DNA from: Nyssa sinensis
Lineage: Eukaryota > Streptophyta > Magnoliopsida > Cornales > Nyssaceae
Length of the DNA stretch: 64,000 nt
Direction: 5' to 3'
NCBI GenBank assembly: GCA_008638375.1
Contig: CM018033.1
Span: 15,231,763 to 15,295,762 of the forward strand
In this document: piece by piece, positions 29,939-41,570 of the stretch
Numbering within the stretch: the stretch's first letter is position 1
Layout of the letters: each line of letters starts with the position of its first letter
The notes under the pieces: generated by a model
The model's input: only the letters and a program-made list of their open reading frames with translations
What the model was told of the DNA's origin: nothing
The model's database searches: none
Position numbers and translations under genes: made by a program

Positions 29939-31732
29939 ATATGACCAAGCGCTAGTTGCTAGACAAAGGTTAGATTTAATTTTATGATTTAGCTATTTCA
30001 TATTTAAATAAACCTTGTGAAATTATAATTATGCCTAGAAATTATGGTTAATTATGAATTAATCCGAGGAATAAATTAATGAAATATTAATTTAATTAAT
30101 TAGAAAAGGGAAATTACTAAAATGACGCTAAATCCGAAAATAGTCCAACGGACTCCGATTAAAATAAAAGAATAGTGAATTTTAATTATTTCGAGCATTC
30201 CAGACTCAACCGTGAAGTCCGATTTGTGAAAAGAGGTCCCAAAAAATAAAAAGACCCGTAAAAGTACAAAATGACCGTTTTGCCCTTTTTAGTATAGAAG
30301 TCCGAATTGAATTTCGCAAAAGCCTAAACCGACTTTGTTCGACATTCCGGATTCAATAGTAGAGTCTATTTGAGTAAAAGAGATATCGATTGTAAAGAGA
30401 CATAAAATTTGATGAATAACAATAGTTAAATATATATACATAGACTGAGTTGAGTTTCCTGAATCATAGGAATACCGAAATACAAAAAGAAGGCGGTTAG
30501 ACCTTCTAGACAGATATAGTAAAAGATGTAAGTAAAATTCGATCTCTACATGTGTTACATTCCAAGCCATGTCATAGTTTCTTTGTATATATATTGCCTA
30601 TTGTACTCTGTACATACACACTAGTGTTTATTCAGCGACATTGATATTGCCCTATCATGTGGGAGGTAGTTATTGATTGCTATATATGTCTCGATCATGA
30701 TTGTACATTTGTGCAGAGTTTCCTTTTTGTACACTTGTACCTAAAGCCGTAAGGGCCAGACAGTTTTATTTGAAGCAGTTTAGTAACCGTAGTTTAGCTA
30801 ACTATCGCTACGTCAGATTGCCTAGAACCAGTTATAATTCCACTATACTCTTTGTGGAAGATAGCATGATCCCGATATATTATTAGTACCGAATTTGTGC
30901 TCAGTCACATCTCCATCTGATGCTATTTATGTCCTTCGGGTCCAGGTTCCAAGTGGAACATTTACTACGTTGCTATACGTGGCATGGGATGTACAGTGAT
31001 AGTGTACACAGAGCAGTATTCATACAGCCCGAGCGGATCTGAATACTAGTTTAAGGGGTAGCCGGGCCCCACCAGTGCATCTCAGTTTTAGTTGATATCA
31101 CTATCCTTTATTGTTGATATTCATAGCTTGATCATGTTATATTGTTATTGAATGATCATGAGATTTTATAGCTTTCAATACAATGCTTACATTCCATACT
31201 TGATATAGCTCATGACTGTAGCAATATGATATTGTTGGCATAGCAGTTTCATTTCCTTATCATTTGACTTCTATCATTTGATATTGAGTTATATATTCAT
31301 TGACTGGATAGCATTCTTTTATACCCTTGTACACATGGCAGAGTAAATGACTACTTACTGAGTTTTCATAGCTCATCAGATACTACACAACATTTTATAG
31401 GCACAGATATTGAGGACAAACAATAGGGCCTGATAGGTAGAGGTGGACATTCATTTTTGAAGTTGCAGTGTAATACTTAGTATAGACAGTCTTATAGCTC
31501 TCCCATGTTATCCACGTCTTGGGGATGAACAGTTGTATTAAGAAATTTTGTATTCCGCATTTTGTAAACATTATATGTATCACATGTAGCTTTTAATTAT
31601 TTATTTCGCATTTTAGTATATGCATGTTAGTAGCACTGATTGTGTAGCAAGTTGAGACCCTTGGTTTGACAAGCAACGTCGGATCGGGTGCGCGACATGA
31701 GATCAGCATAGGGTGGGTCTCGGGTCGTAACA
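29939..31732 (+). mobile_element. LTR B, last piece
   Basis: Resumes after the ATATG duplication and ends CGGGTCGTAACA at 31732, close to the CGGGTCGTGACA end of LTR C. Directly to the right lies mid-gag sequence of element 3. AT-rich, no gene. Confidence 0.65.
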
Positions 31733-32802
31733 CATCCTTGTCCATATAGGCCCTGAAACCGCAAGGCTTGACTCGTAACAACCAATCTTGCCTAGGGGCC
31801 CACAAAGAGCTAAAAAAGTTACAGAGTCTATGGATTGTACTATTGTAATGAGGGGTGCAGAAATCCCTCCAGAACAAAACAAATTAGCCAGGCTGCTCGG
31901 AAGGTTTGCCACATCGTTCACCCCTGCTATCATGGCCGAGGAGAGGTCGAAGAAATTTGGTGTCCCAAAGTTCACTCCTTATGATGGGACAGAGGATCTG
32001 GGGGACCACCTTTCCCACTACCAACACACCATAGCCCTACATAGCACTTCTGACGCCTTTATGTACCGAACATTTATGACCAGCCTCAAGGGTACTGCTC
32101 TGAAGTGGTTTCATCACCTCCTACCGAACTCAATCACTAGTTTCTACGAGCTCGGTAGGCGATTCCTGGATAGGTTCATGACTAGCAAGAGGCTGAGGAA
32201 GGGTTCTGAATTCTTGTTAAATGTGAAACAGGCTAAAGAGAAGTCCCTTAGAGAGTAAATCGCACGCTTCAATGCCGAACTCACTGAGGTTTCAGATTAC
32301 AGCCCGAGTTTCCTTGTAGCTGCTCTGGCCTCTGGTCTTGCACAAGGAGGCTTCAAGGATTCTTTGACAAAAAATCCCCCTGCCGACATGGCAGCCCTCA
32401 TGGATCGAGCCAGGAAATACATTAACCTAGAGGAAGCAAAAGACACCTCCCGAAAGATTAAAGAGGAAGCCCAGAAAGATGACCAGAAGAAAGATGACCA
32501 GAAGAAGGATGACCAGAGGAAGGAGCCTAGTACAGCTAGGAAGAGAGTCAGAAGCCCAGAAAAAAAAAATGGTGCCCAAAACTTCATATAATTTAGGACT
32601 AAGAGAGTTCACCAATTTTACTCCTTTGAACACCTCTTCAAACAACATACTTCGGCAAGTCAGATCTCAGGAAAATTTGAGATGGCCAGAGCCCTTAAAG
32701 ATGACCCCAGCTACCGGGACTAGAGCAAGTATTGTGATTTCCACAAACACCATGGACATACAACTAACATATGTAAAGCTCTCAAACATGAAATCGAGTA
32801 GC
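31733..32802 (+). pseudogene. gag: Gag remnant of element 3
   Basis: Aligns with element 4 gag from about residue 160 onwards: PRGPQRAKKVTESMD, LARLLGRFATSFTPA, HYQHTIALHSTSDAF, ALKWFHHLLPNS. TAA interrupts SLRE-IARFN, further shifts follow, and the Cys/His cluster is degraded. It ends in EIE-TAG-LIRR, the same stop position as element 2. Its N-terminus was removed when element B inserted at 31732/31733. Confidence 0.82.
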
Positions 32803-33589
32803 TTATAAGGAGAAGACGACTGCAGGAATTCGTCAGGCAGGACAGGAGGCAGAACCCCCGCAACGATAGGCCTCAGCAGAGGAGGCCGGATCAAAGGCCT
32901 GACTAGAGACAGGAGCAAAAGGAAGGATAGAATGAGCCTCAACGGCAGAACAACCAAGTAATCTTTGTCCTTCATACAAATTCCCTGGTAACTAAAACGT
33001 CAAATAGATCAAGAAAACGATATGCTCGGGAGGCCAGAGCTACTCCTAACATCATACAGATCTCTAATGTCGAGAAAAGATTGAGGCCAGTACCTGAAAT
33101 CCAGTTCTCAGATCAAGATCTCGTAGGAGTACACTGTCCTCACAGTGATGCCCTTGTCATCTCCCTCAAAATTGCCAACTTTGAAATTCGAAGAATCCTC
33201 GTGGATACTGGGAGTTCGACGAATGTACTGTTCTACGAGCCTTTCAAACAGATGAAGCTCAACCCCAGTGACATCAAGCCCACTCTCGTAATCATGGTAG
33301 GATTGACGGGAATCTCAATACTCCATTAAGTAGGATTGACCTCGCCACTACAGCAGGAGAGGGAGACGGACAAAAAATCACAGTAACTGAATACATGGTT
33401 TTGAATACCAAATCCCCTTATAATGTCATAATTAGGGGACCTTGGCTACACCAGATGGGAGCAGTCACCTTGACCCTCCACCAATGCCTAAAATATGTCC
33501 ACAATCAGGTTGTCTACTCTATTAGAGGATGCCAACCAACTTTTAGAGAATGTCATGCTCTTGCACTCAAGGTAAAGGCTCCCAAATAG
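32803..33589 (+). pseudogene. pro: Protease remnant of element 3
   Basis: Retains VDTGSSTNVLFYEPF and GPWLHQMGAVT, but has a TAG in the linker (PD-TAG-RQE, a Gln in element 4) and a frame shift after the DTG region near 33325. Ends at TAG 33587-33589, followed by CAATTA. Confidence 0.8.
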
Positions 33590-33595
33590 CAATTA
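33587..33595 (+). promoter_or_regulatory. Conserved UAG-CAA-UUA at the protease/pol border, element 3
   Basis: AAA-TAG-CAA-TTA, in frame with both sides as in the other three elements, although the rest of this copy has decayed. Confidence 0.6.
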
Positions 33596-36500
33596 TTGCA
33601 CGCCCGTGAATGAGGGGATCCAATCCTCTCCCACTATCACGAGTTAGAAGACTGCCCTTCCAGAATTGATGAGCCACTAAGCCTCAGAGGAAGGGACAGT
33701 AGGGCCAAGCCTATAGGGGACCCCATCAAAGTGCTAGTCAGCTCAGAATCCCAAGGGCGCTACCTGTAGATAGGTCCAGACCTGACACCTGCCGAGCAAG
33801 ATGAGATGATAGAATTTTTGAAGAAAAACCTCTTAGTGTTTGCTTGGGAAACGAAGGATATGGAGGGTATAGATCCAGACCTCATCACTCATAGACTGAT
33901 TGTAGATCCAGAGCATCCACCAGTGAGACAGAAGAGAAGGCCACTTGCTCCTATGCGGCATTAGGTCATCAACGAAGAGGTCCAAAGGCTGCTTGAGGCC
34001 AAGATGATACGAGAGGTATTTTACCCTGATTGGCTAGCCAACACCGTTCTGTTCAAGAAGAAAAATGGCAAGTGGACAGTCTGTGTTGACTATATAGACC
34101 TCAATAAAGCATGTCCCAAAGATAGCTTTCCTTTGCCGAGGATAGATTAGCTAGTTGATGATACTGTAGGGCACGAACTCATGAGCTTCATAGATGCTTA
34201 TTCAGGATATAATCAAATCCAGATGTACCCTCTAAACCAGGAAAAGACAGCATTCATAACCAAACGAGGTCTCTATTGTTAAAGAGTGATGCCATGCAGA
34301 CTGAAAAATGCTAGGGCCACATACCAGCATCTGGTTAATAAGATGTTTAGCCCTTTGATCGGCAGTACCATGGAAGTTTATATTGATGATATACTAGTCA
34401 AAAGCCTACGAAAGGATAGCCACCTCCAGCACCTGGCTCAAACATTTGATATTCTGAGACAATACAAGATGAAGCTTAATCCCTCGAAGTGCACCTTTGG
34501 TGTAACGAAGGGAAAGTTCTTGGGATACATTGTCTCTCAAAGGGGTATAGAAGCAGACCCCACTCAGATTGGGGCTTTGGTTGGACTAGAGTCACCAAAG
34601 ACCAAGAAAGACGTTCAAGCTCTGAATGGCAGAATTGCAACTCTAAGAAGATTTATCTCCAAATTCACTGATCGCTGCCTACTGTTCTTCAAAGCTCTAA
34701 AGGGTAACAAAGCTCTACAGTAGATGAAAAAGTGTGAAAAAGACTTTCAAGAACTGAAGGAATACCCAGCATCACCTGAACTCTTATCAAAGCCAGTCCA
34801 GAGGGAAAAGCTACTTCTCTATCTTGCAGTCTCCGAAAACGCTGTCAGTTCTGTTCTGGTCAGGCAAGACAAAAGAGTCCAGAAGCCCATATTCTATGTC
34901 AGCAAGGCCTTACTGGACATAGAAAAAAGATACCCAGAGATTGAGAAATTGGCTTTTGCCCTAATAACCTCAGCACGGAAGCTCAGACCCTACTTTCAAG
35001 CTCATCCTATTGAAATTCCAACTGCCTACCCCTTGAAGTCAGTACTAAGGAAGCCTGAAGTATCAGGGCGATTAGTCAAATGGTCAGTGGAGTTAGGGGA
35101 GTTCAACATATCCTATGTTCCATGGATCTCAATTAAAAGACAAGCCTTGGCCGATTTTGTTGCTGAGTTTACCCCAGCATTATAGGACAAGGTACAGCTT
35201 TACGAAAGTTTGGGAACATGGCAGCTTTACACTAATGGATCATCCACCGACCGTGGCTCTGGAGTTGGTTTGGTATTACAATCCTTTGATGGGCTCATGA
35301 CAGAAAAGGCAGTTAGCCTAGGGTTTAGAGCCTCCAACAATGAAGTAGAATATGAAGCCTCTGTCCTAGGGATGAAGTTAGCACAGGACTGTGAGGCTCA
35401 GAACCTCGAAGTCTTCTCTGATTCCCAATTGGTGGTTAGCTAAGTTCTAGGAGAGTTTGCCATTAAAATGACAGGATGCTTTGGTATTCAAAACTGGTCA
35501 ACTCATTGAAACGCTCCTTCCAAGCATTCTCTATCCAAAAAATAGAAAGAGGCCAGAACTGCAGGGCTGATGCTTTGACAAACATGGCGTCTCACATGAA
35601 ATCAGAAGGAGATGCTACGCTAAAAATCTCCCACCAACCAAGACCGAGCATCGAAGAAATCCAAATCTCCTAAATCACAGAACAACCTCAGAACTAGATG
35701 ACTCTTATCCTCCAGTACCTGAAAAAAGGGCTCCTCCTAGAGGACAAAAGCAAGGCAAGAAGGATCTGAATCCGAGCAGCTTGGTACTTCGTTATGAATG
35801 GAAGGCTTTATCGAAGGTCTTATTCTCAACACTTGCTAAGATGCCTGTCTCCAGAAGAGTCTCAGTATGTCCTGGCAGAAGTTCACGAAAGAATATGTGA
35901 AAACCATAATGGGGGCAAAACCATAGCACACCGAGCTCTGACGCATGGCTACTACTGGCCTGGAATGCTGAGGCAAGCTAAGGAATACATCCAGAAGTGT
36001 GACAAGTGCCAAAAGTTCGCTGCTTACCAACACCAGCTCCACCATAAGCTTGTCCCTATCAACAGCCCATGGCGTTTTGCTTAGTGGGGGATGGACATCA
36101 TAGGCCCATTGCCCAAAGCCACACCAAACAAGAAATATCTACTGGTAGCCATAGACTACTTCTCCAAATGGGCAAAAGCAGAGCCTCTAACACACATTAC
36201 TGAGAAAGAAGTCAAGAGTTTCACTTGGAAGAACATAATCTGCAGGTTCGGCATACCACGCGTGATCGTCTCAGACAACAGTACGCAATTTGCTAGTAAA
36301 ATTTTTAAAAAATTATGCCAGGACCTGCATATCAATCAACATTTTTCCTCTCCTGGACATCCCTAAGCCAACGAGCAAGCTGAGGTCACTAACCAGATAA
36401 TCCTTGATGCTCTTAAGAAGAGGTTGGAAGAAGCCAATGGAAGATGGGCTGAAGAACTCCCTGGAGTACTCTGGGCCTACAGAACAACTAAAAGAACACC

Positions 36501-36930
36501 AACCTCTGAAACGCCCTTCTCACTTACCTACGGTACCGAAGCAGTAATCCCTGTTGAGATCGGTATGCCTACCCTAAGATCTGAAGCTTTCAGTCAAGAG
36601 GTCAATGATCAGCAGCTCGCAAAGAATTTGGACCTACTTGAAGAAAAAAGGGAACAAGCCAGGATCAGGATGGAAGCATATCAGCACAGGATGGCCAACA
36701 ATTCTAAACTAGGGCTAAAATTTATCAACTTTCAAGTTGGAGATCTTGTCCTAAGAAGAGTATTTCAGAACACCAAAGATCCCACTATGGGAAAGTTATC
36801 ACCCAACTGGGAAGGCCCTTACAAAGTAACAAAGACTGTTAGACTTACCACCTATTGGTTAGAGAACATGAATGGGATACCAGTTCTCAGGCCTTGGAAT
36901 ATAGAGCACTTACGAAAGTATTATCAATAA
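33590..36930 (+). pseudogene. pol: Pol remnant of element 3
   Basis: Same domains as element 1: FIDAYSGYNQIQ, YIDDILV, the degenerate RNase H (LYLAVSENAVSS), second RNase H (YTNGSSTDRGSGVGL, where the first Asp is now Asn), integrase with HNGG...CDKCQ, WGMDIIGPLP, SDNSTQF and a C-terminal NWEGPY. At least a dozen stops; most are TAG or TAA in place of Gln codons, for example RH-TAG-VIN and FA-TAG-WGMD. Ends RKYYQ-TAA. Confidence 0.88.
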
Positions 36931-36952
36931 AGATTGTTTCTTTTAATATTCC

Positions 36953-37480
36953 ATGAAGTGTTTCCATCTTAATGTACAGACCTCATGTCTGGTCCATCTT
37001 AATGCACAGACTTCATGCCTGGTCCATCTTAATGTACAGACCTCGTGTCTGGTCCATCTTAATGCATAGACTTCATATCTGGTCCATCTTAATGCATAAA
37101 CTTCATGTCTGATCCATCTTAATGTACAGACCTCGTGTTTGGTCCATCTTAATGCACAGACTTCATGTCTGGTCCATCTTAATGTACAGACCTCGTGTCT
37201 AGTCCATCTTAATGCACAGACCTCGTGTCTGGTCCATCTTAATATACAGACCTCGTGTTTGGTCCATCTTAATGCACAGACTTCGTGTCTGGTCTATCTT
37301 AATGCACAGACTTCATGTCTGGTCCATCTTAATGTACAGACCTCCTGTCTAGTCCATCTAAATGTACAGACCTCATGTCTGATCCATCTTAATGTACAGA
37401 CCTCATGTCTGGTCCATCTTAATGTACAGACCTCATGACTAGTCTATTCAATATACAAACCTTCAAGTCTGGTCCATCTC
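36953..37480 (+). repeat. About 17 tandem 30 bp repeats, element 3 3' region
   Basis: The unit is GGTCCATCTTAATGYACAGAC plus YTCRTGTCT, period 30 bp. Each unit can fold as CAGAC-YTCRT-GTCTG. It lies between the pol stop and the antisense gene, as in the other elements. A 100-codon frame through it is an accident of a period divisible by three. Confidence 0.93.
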
Positions 37481-38216
37481 ATTAACACTACTCGGTTATT
37501 TCCCAAACTAAAGGGAAAGGGTTTAACTCAGCTACTCGGCTACATGGTTACAAACATTCTCTTTGAGTCAGACGCTCATTCTGGTTAACTGTTACAAATC
37601 TTATTGCTTAAGTTCTTATCAGTAAGTGCTGGAGATCTGTCCTAAGAACAAAGGTTCTGATTTTCAAAAATCTGTCCAAATACTATCAGTCCAGTTATTA
37701 TCACAAGTCTTTTTGCTCAGCAGTTATGCCCTGGACGGTTTACTTTCACAAAATTTGTTGCCCAGGTTATTCAGTACAAATTTCTAATCCCTCCAATTTC
37801 ATACTCAGAATCAATTATTTGCTTTGGTCTGCTTATTTTATTCTGACTGTAGGAGACGTAGTTATCACATTCGCTTAACAGATTTGTTCAAATTTTATCA
37901 TAAGTTGCCCAGCTCGAAAAACAACTTTGTGATCATTACCAGTTAAAGGAATGATATGGAATGCAGTCAGCTCTTTGACATTTTTTGTTTACACGAAGTA
38001 AAGTTTAAAAGGACTGGAGCTCCAAGCTTACAGAGCAACCGTTACTTGAATGGTATCGATTTTGTTCGGCACCTCCAACAGTTGTTAAGATAGTTAAACA
38101 TTGTTATTAGAAAAGATGAAAGACAAGAGTTGGCTCAAAAGAAGCTTTTCATTAATGATATCCTAGTACATCAATAAAAAAGGAAAAGAAGAGGCAGAGC
38201 TACAAAAGTTTATCTC
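37481..38216. other. Non-coding 3' segment of element 3
   Basis: About 740 bp with no reading frame, between the repeats and the antisense-gene stop. It may hold poly(A) sites for both transcripts; none is clear. Confidence 0.45.
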
Positions 38217-40161
38217 CTAAGCTGAAGGGTTGTTAGGATCATCATCTTCTTCAATACCCAACAGATCAGTGTCTAGGAATTTGGCAAGAAGCTTGGACTT
38301 AAAGTCATCATAACTGAACTGCACAAATTCCCGACCCATCTCATCCACCTCAGTCCTCATCTCAACTTCGGTCTCAGCCCTGACTTCTTCGACCTTCAAA
38401 ACAAAGGAGACTTGAAGTGCGACATTCTCCTTCCGCAGCCCCTCCAGCTCCTAAAGGAGGAATGCCCTCTCTTATTGCAAGGAATCCCTCTCAGACTTAA
38501 GGGAATCCCTCTCGGACTCCATAATAGAGAAGGAATTCCTTACTTTCTTGAGTTCTTCCTCGGCAGCAGAGACCTTCGATTGAGCTGTGTCGAGCTGAAT
38601 CTCGGATTCGTCCAAATCATCTTAAAGCTTCTCTACAGCCTCAGGATCCAGGGCAGAGTCCATCAAGGCAGCCAGGCTATGTAAGGTCTGCAAAATAAAT
38701 AAATAAAAACTTAAGAAAACAGGAACTGAAGCAAAAACACCAAAAAAGAATAGCACGACAATTACGTTCAGCTGCGAGCTCATCGCATCACCAATGGTCT
38801 ACCGAGTGCTCTGAGCCTTGTGCTTTTGAGGGGCGCTCTCCCAAAAATCATCAATGGCCTCTTGAACGGCCTTGTACCCATCCGGCATCAAGTCCAAGTT
38901 GACTGTCACCCTCACTTTCCCCTTTTTGGGGACCTTTGGAGCCGAAGAGGGGGCAGGCTCAGAAATCACAATGCCCTTTTTGGGCAGTGCTGAGGAGGAA
39001 GGGTCAGAAATCACCACGCCTTTCTTGGGTGGCACAGAAGTGGAAGGATCAAAAATCACCACCCCCTTCTTGGGTGGTGCAGAGGTGGAGGGGACGGCAA
39101 GGGTCCTCCTCTTCTTAGTTTGGGAGGAACCCACAAGGGGAAAGGGATCGGCCACCCTTTTCTTCTTTGTAGGGGCCCAACTATTAAACACGGTTTTCTT
39201 CACATCTTCAACTCTGTTTTTATTCTTTGGGGCCATTGGACTGCTCGGCTTAAGGATGACCTTGAAGTCCCAGTTACGGGTCTGAAGAAGCCTGTTATAC
39301 TGGTCTTTAAAGACGGGTGAGAAGAATGGCCTCTTCTTGGCGCTTTTACCTGCACAAGAGATACAATATCAACAGTTAATTAGATAGTATAGAAGTGGAG
39401 ACATGAACAAAAGCAAAAATTACAAAAGAAGGGGGTCTCACCCATAAACCTTGTGCTCCGAGGGAATATAGAGATCTGATCCTCAAGGTCTTCCATCTCC
39501 CAACCTCCACTAATGAAGAAATACCGTTTCTTCCAAGTCTTGTTGGAAGTCGGTACAAAAGAAAGGGGTCTGAACCCCCTATCAAAAGACATATAGTAGA
39601 GGCTCTCCAACCTCATATACTTAAGATCTATTTTACTACGGATCAAGTCTAGGGCAACCTCAACGTTGTTCATAGGACCAAAAGCTATAAACCCTAACAG
39701 GTGTCTCCAACTATTCAAGTTCAGGTCGGCAGGGCAAAGATTGAACCAACAGAAAAACTCCCTAAGCAATCTAAGGAGAGGAAGCCGCAACCCCATCTCA
39801 AACCAAGCGGTATAAACACAAATTTCACCTTCCCTAATGTCTGAAGGAAGATCTATGGAATTAGGAACCCTAAGGGTGACATTTTGAGGAAAATCAAATT
39901 CCTCTCTTATAGTATCCAACAGGGAAGGAGTTACAGTGCTTTGTCCCTCTTCTCTCTAGGAGAGTCTGCCAGAGATCTCCCCCCTTTTGTTCCTAGGCTC
40001 TACAAATGCATCTACGATCCTAACCTCGGGGCTAGAACGAGATCTTCTGACCTATGCCCCGAGGAACTACTATCTCTAGTAAGGGTATGGGATGATGCAG
40101 AAGTCTCCAAAGGACTTCTTGAACTACTACCGACACTAGAGGATGTAGTGGAGTCTGACAT
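38217..40161 (-). pseudogene. Antisense gene of element 3, three exons, damaged
   Basis: Starts at ATG 40161 (MSDSTTSSSVGSSS), matching MSGS/MSGL in elements 1 and 4. Exon 1 40161-39442, exon 2 39349-38766, exon 3 38687-38217; introns 92 and 78 bp with GT...AG ends at the same places as in the other copies. Exon 1 has the conserved domain (VTLRVPNSIDLPSD, FNLCPADLNLNSWRHLLGF, KTWKKRYFFISGGWE). Exon 2 is in frame throughout and holds a PPKKGVVI repeat and basic KKRR patches. Exon 3 is acidic and coiled-coil-like. Lesions: a frameshift between 40012 and 39919 and TAA early in exon 3. Confidence 0.8.
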
Positions 40162-40369
40162 TTCTAAAAATAACCAGAAAATGAGAAGAAGAAGAATAGT
40201 GAAAAAGATGAACGCAAGGACCAAAATCAAACCTGAAAAGAGAGAGAAGCTTCAGACGATAAGTACTCTTCACAGTTTGGCTTTTTGGTTCAACAATGGC
40301 GGATTCTTTCTTTCTTTCTTCCGAGTACAAGAGAAATAGTAAAAAAGGAGTACAAAGCTCCTTTCTCTC

Positions 40370-40377
40370 TTTATATA
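40370..40377 (-). promoter_or_regulatory. TATA box of the element 3 antisense gene
   Basis: TATATAAA in the context ATGTATATAAAGAGAG, about 210 bp upstream of the ATG. Element 4 has the same 16-base context at 42435-42450 on its antisense strand. It lies outside the LTR, so the gene has its own promoter. Confidence 0.65.
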
Positions 40378-40457
40378 CATTCAAAAACTAGGGCCCACCA
40401 AGGCGAACCGTCGTGACAGTTACAAGCAATGATGACCTTGGAAGCCCAAAAAATCGA

Positions 40458-40473
40458 CTGCGCAATAAATGAC
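40458..40473 (-). promoter_or_regulatory. Conserved upstream block of the antisense promoter, element 3
   Basis: GTCATTTATTGCGCAG on the minus strand, about 80 bp upstream of the TATA box. It is identical at 42347-42362 in element 4, at nearly the same distance. Possible activator site. Confidence 0.55.
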
Positions 40474-40532
40474 GCGCCAACAGTCGTTTTGGAAAACAAG
40501 AAGACAGAACGTGTGACTTTTCGGAGGCTCAT

Positions 40533-40566
40533 AGCCTTAGTTATGCCATAAGCTCAAACTAAGGCT
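40533..40566 (+). other. Stem-loop next to the element 3 polypurine tract
   Basis: AGCCTTAG (40533-40540) pairs perfectly with CTAAGGCT (40559-40566); the loop is 18 nt. The polypurine tract begins two bases later. Compare AGCCCTAG/CTAGGGCT in element 4. Confidence 0.7.
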
Positions 40567-40582
40567 TTGGGGGGGGAGTAGC
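40567..40582 (+). other. Polypurine tract of element 3
   Basis: TTGGGGGGGGAGTAGC directly before the LTR start TGATATACC, the same form as in elements 1 and 4. Confidence 0.85.
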
Positions 40583-41096
40583 TGATATACCACAAAGTGA
40601 TAGACCAATCCTCATGCGACACGTATGCCTACAGACTAGGGGCAGCTCGGCCATTTAGAGCAAACCTACAGAACTTACAGGTCAGAGTATAGACCTTCAG
40701 AGCACTCCCCATGGTTTAGAGCTCATCACTGCCTTAACACCTGGCGAGTAGAGAATAAGGAAACAGTCTTCTACAAGGAAACTGCCACACACCGTTATCT
40801 CTTTGGTGCAGCATCCAACATGGTAACTGCCATTCTCCGATGATCAAATCCCTACTTTCATGACTCCAAATCCTAATCAACTTAGGAATCACTGAGCTTA
40901 TAAATAAAACCCTAAGGTATGCTTTTAAATTCATGCTCATTCTTTAGCTTACATTACAATCTTTTCAATTTAGTTCATTCACTTAAGCATCGGAGTGGCT
41001 ACCGCCGGAACCAATCCGGTGGTCCTCTGATCTTCTTCTTTGAGTGTTCTTCAAGGAGCATAATTCAGAATTGATCAGCTAAAAAGTGCAGCATCA
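40583..41096 (+). repeat. 3' LTR of element 3
   Basis: 514 bp, TGATATACC...GTGCAGCATCA, TATAAATA at 40899-40906 and the conserved GCATCGGAG block with hairpin at 41002-41022. Related to the element 4 LTRs. Confidence 0.88.
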
Positions 41097-41570
41097 GTTA
41101 TAATTATATTTCACCAATATGGATTAAAAAGTAAAATAAAAATTTTCAATCAATTTTTTATGGTAAGAAAAAATATAGAAGAGAAATGAGATTAATAACA
41201 TATTTATCATTCATATTGATGATAGTTTTAGACTCTGAAATAGATTTAAAATATACCGATTATTTTTTTCTTTTTACATCTATTAGTAATCATTTTATTA
41301 ATATTTATACACAATAATTTATTAAATTTATTGAACCCTCTTATTTACCTATATTTTTCTATTGTTCTTAACTTTTGTTTCTAAAAATTTTAAGCATGTA
41401 TTTTAAGAATTTGATTTTTTAAAAATCTCAAAAAAAATATTATTAAGAATACAAATTTAATATCACATAAAATTTTATTATTTTTATTAATAATTATATC
41501 AATCTAAATATAAAATTGAAATAAAATAATATTTTTAAACTTTTTATTTAGACATTTTTAAAATACTAAA
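41097..41570. other. AT-rich spacer between elements 3 and 4
   Basis: 474 bp, very AT-rich, no gene or recognisable repeat. Probably old target DNA. It separates the 3' ends of two elements of the same family in tail-to-tail order. Confidence 0.6.

Larger units (their letters stand above)
31733..41096 (+). mobile_element. Element 3: old Tat/Retand-like element, 5' part cut off by element B
   Basis: Plus-strand element starting in mid-gag at the LTR B border, then protease, pol, a 30 bp repeat array, an opposite-strand gene, a polypurine tract and the 3' LTR (40583-41096). The missing 5' LTR and gag start should lie left of element B, outside the window. Many stops and shifts make it inactive. 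It is of the same family as element 4. Confidence 0.88.

Noticed and set aside
36953..37480. Regular 30 bp repeats resembling a CRISPR array, and the about 100-codon frame through them
   Set aside because: Units are directly tandem with no unique spacers, in a plant retrotransposon 3' region. The open frame exists only because the period is a multiple of three and stops are absent from the unit.
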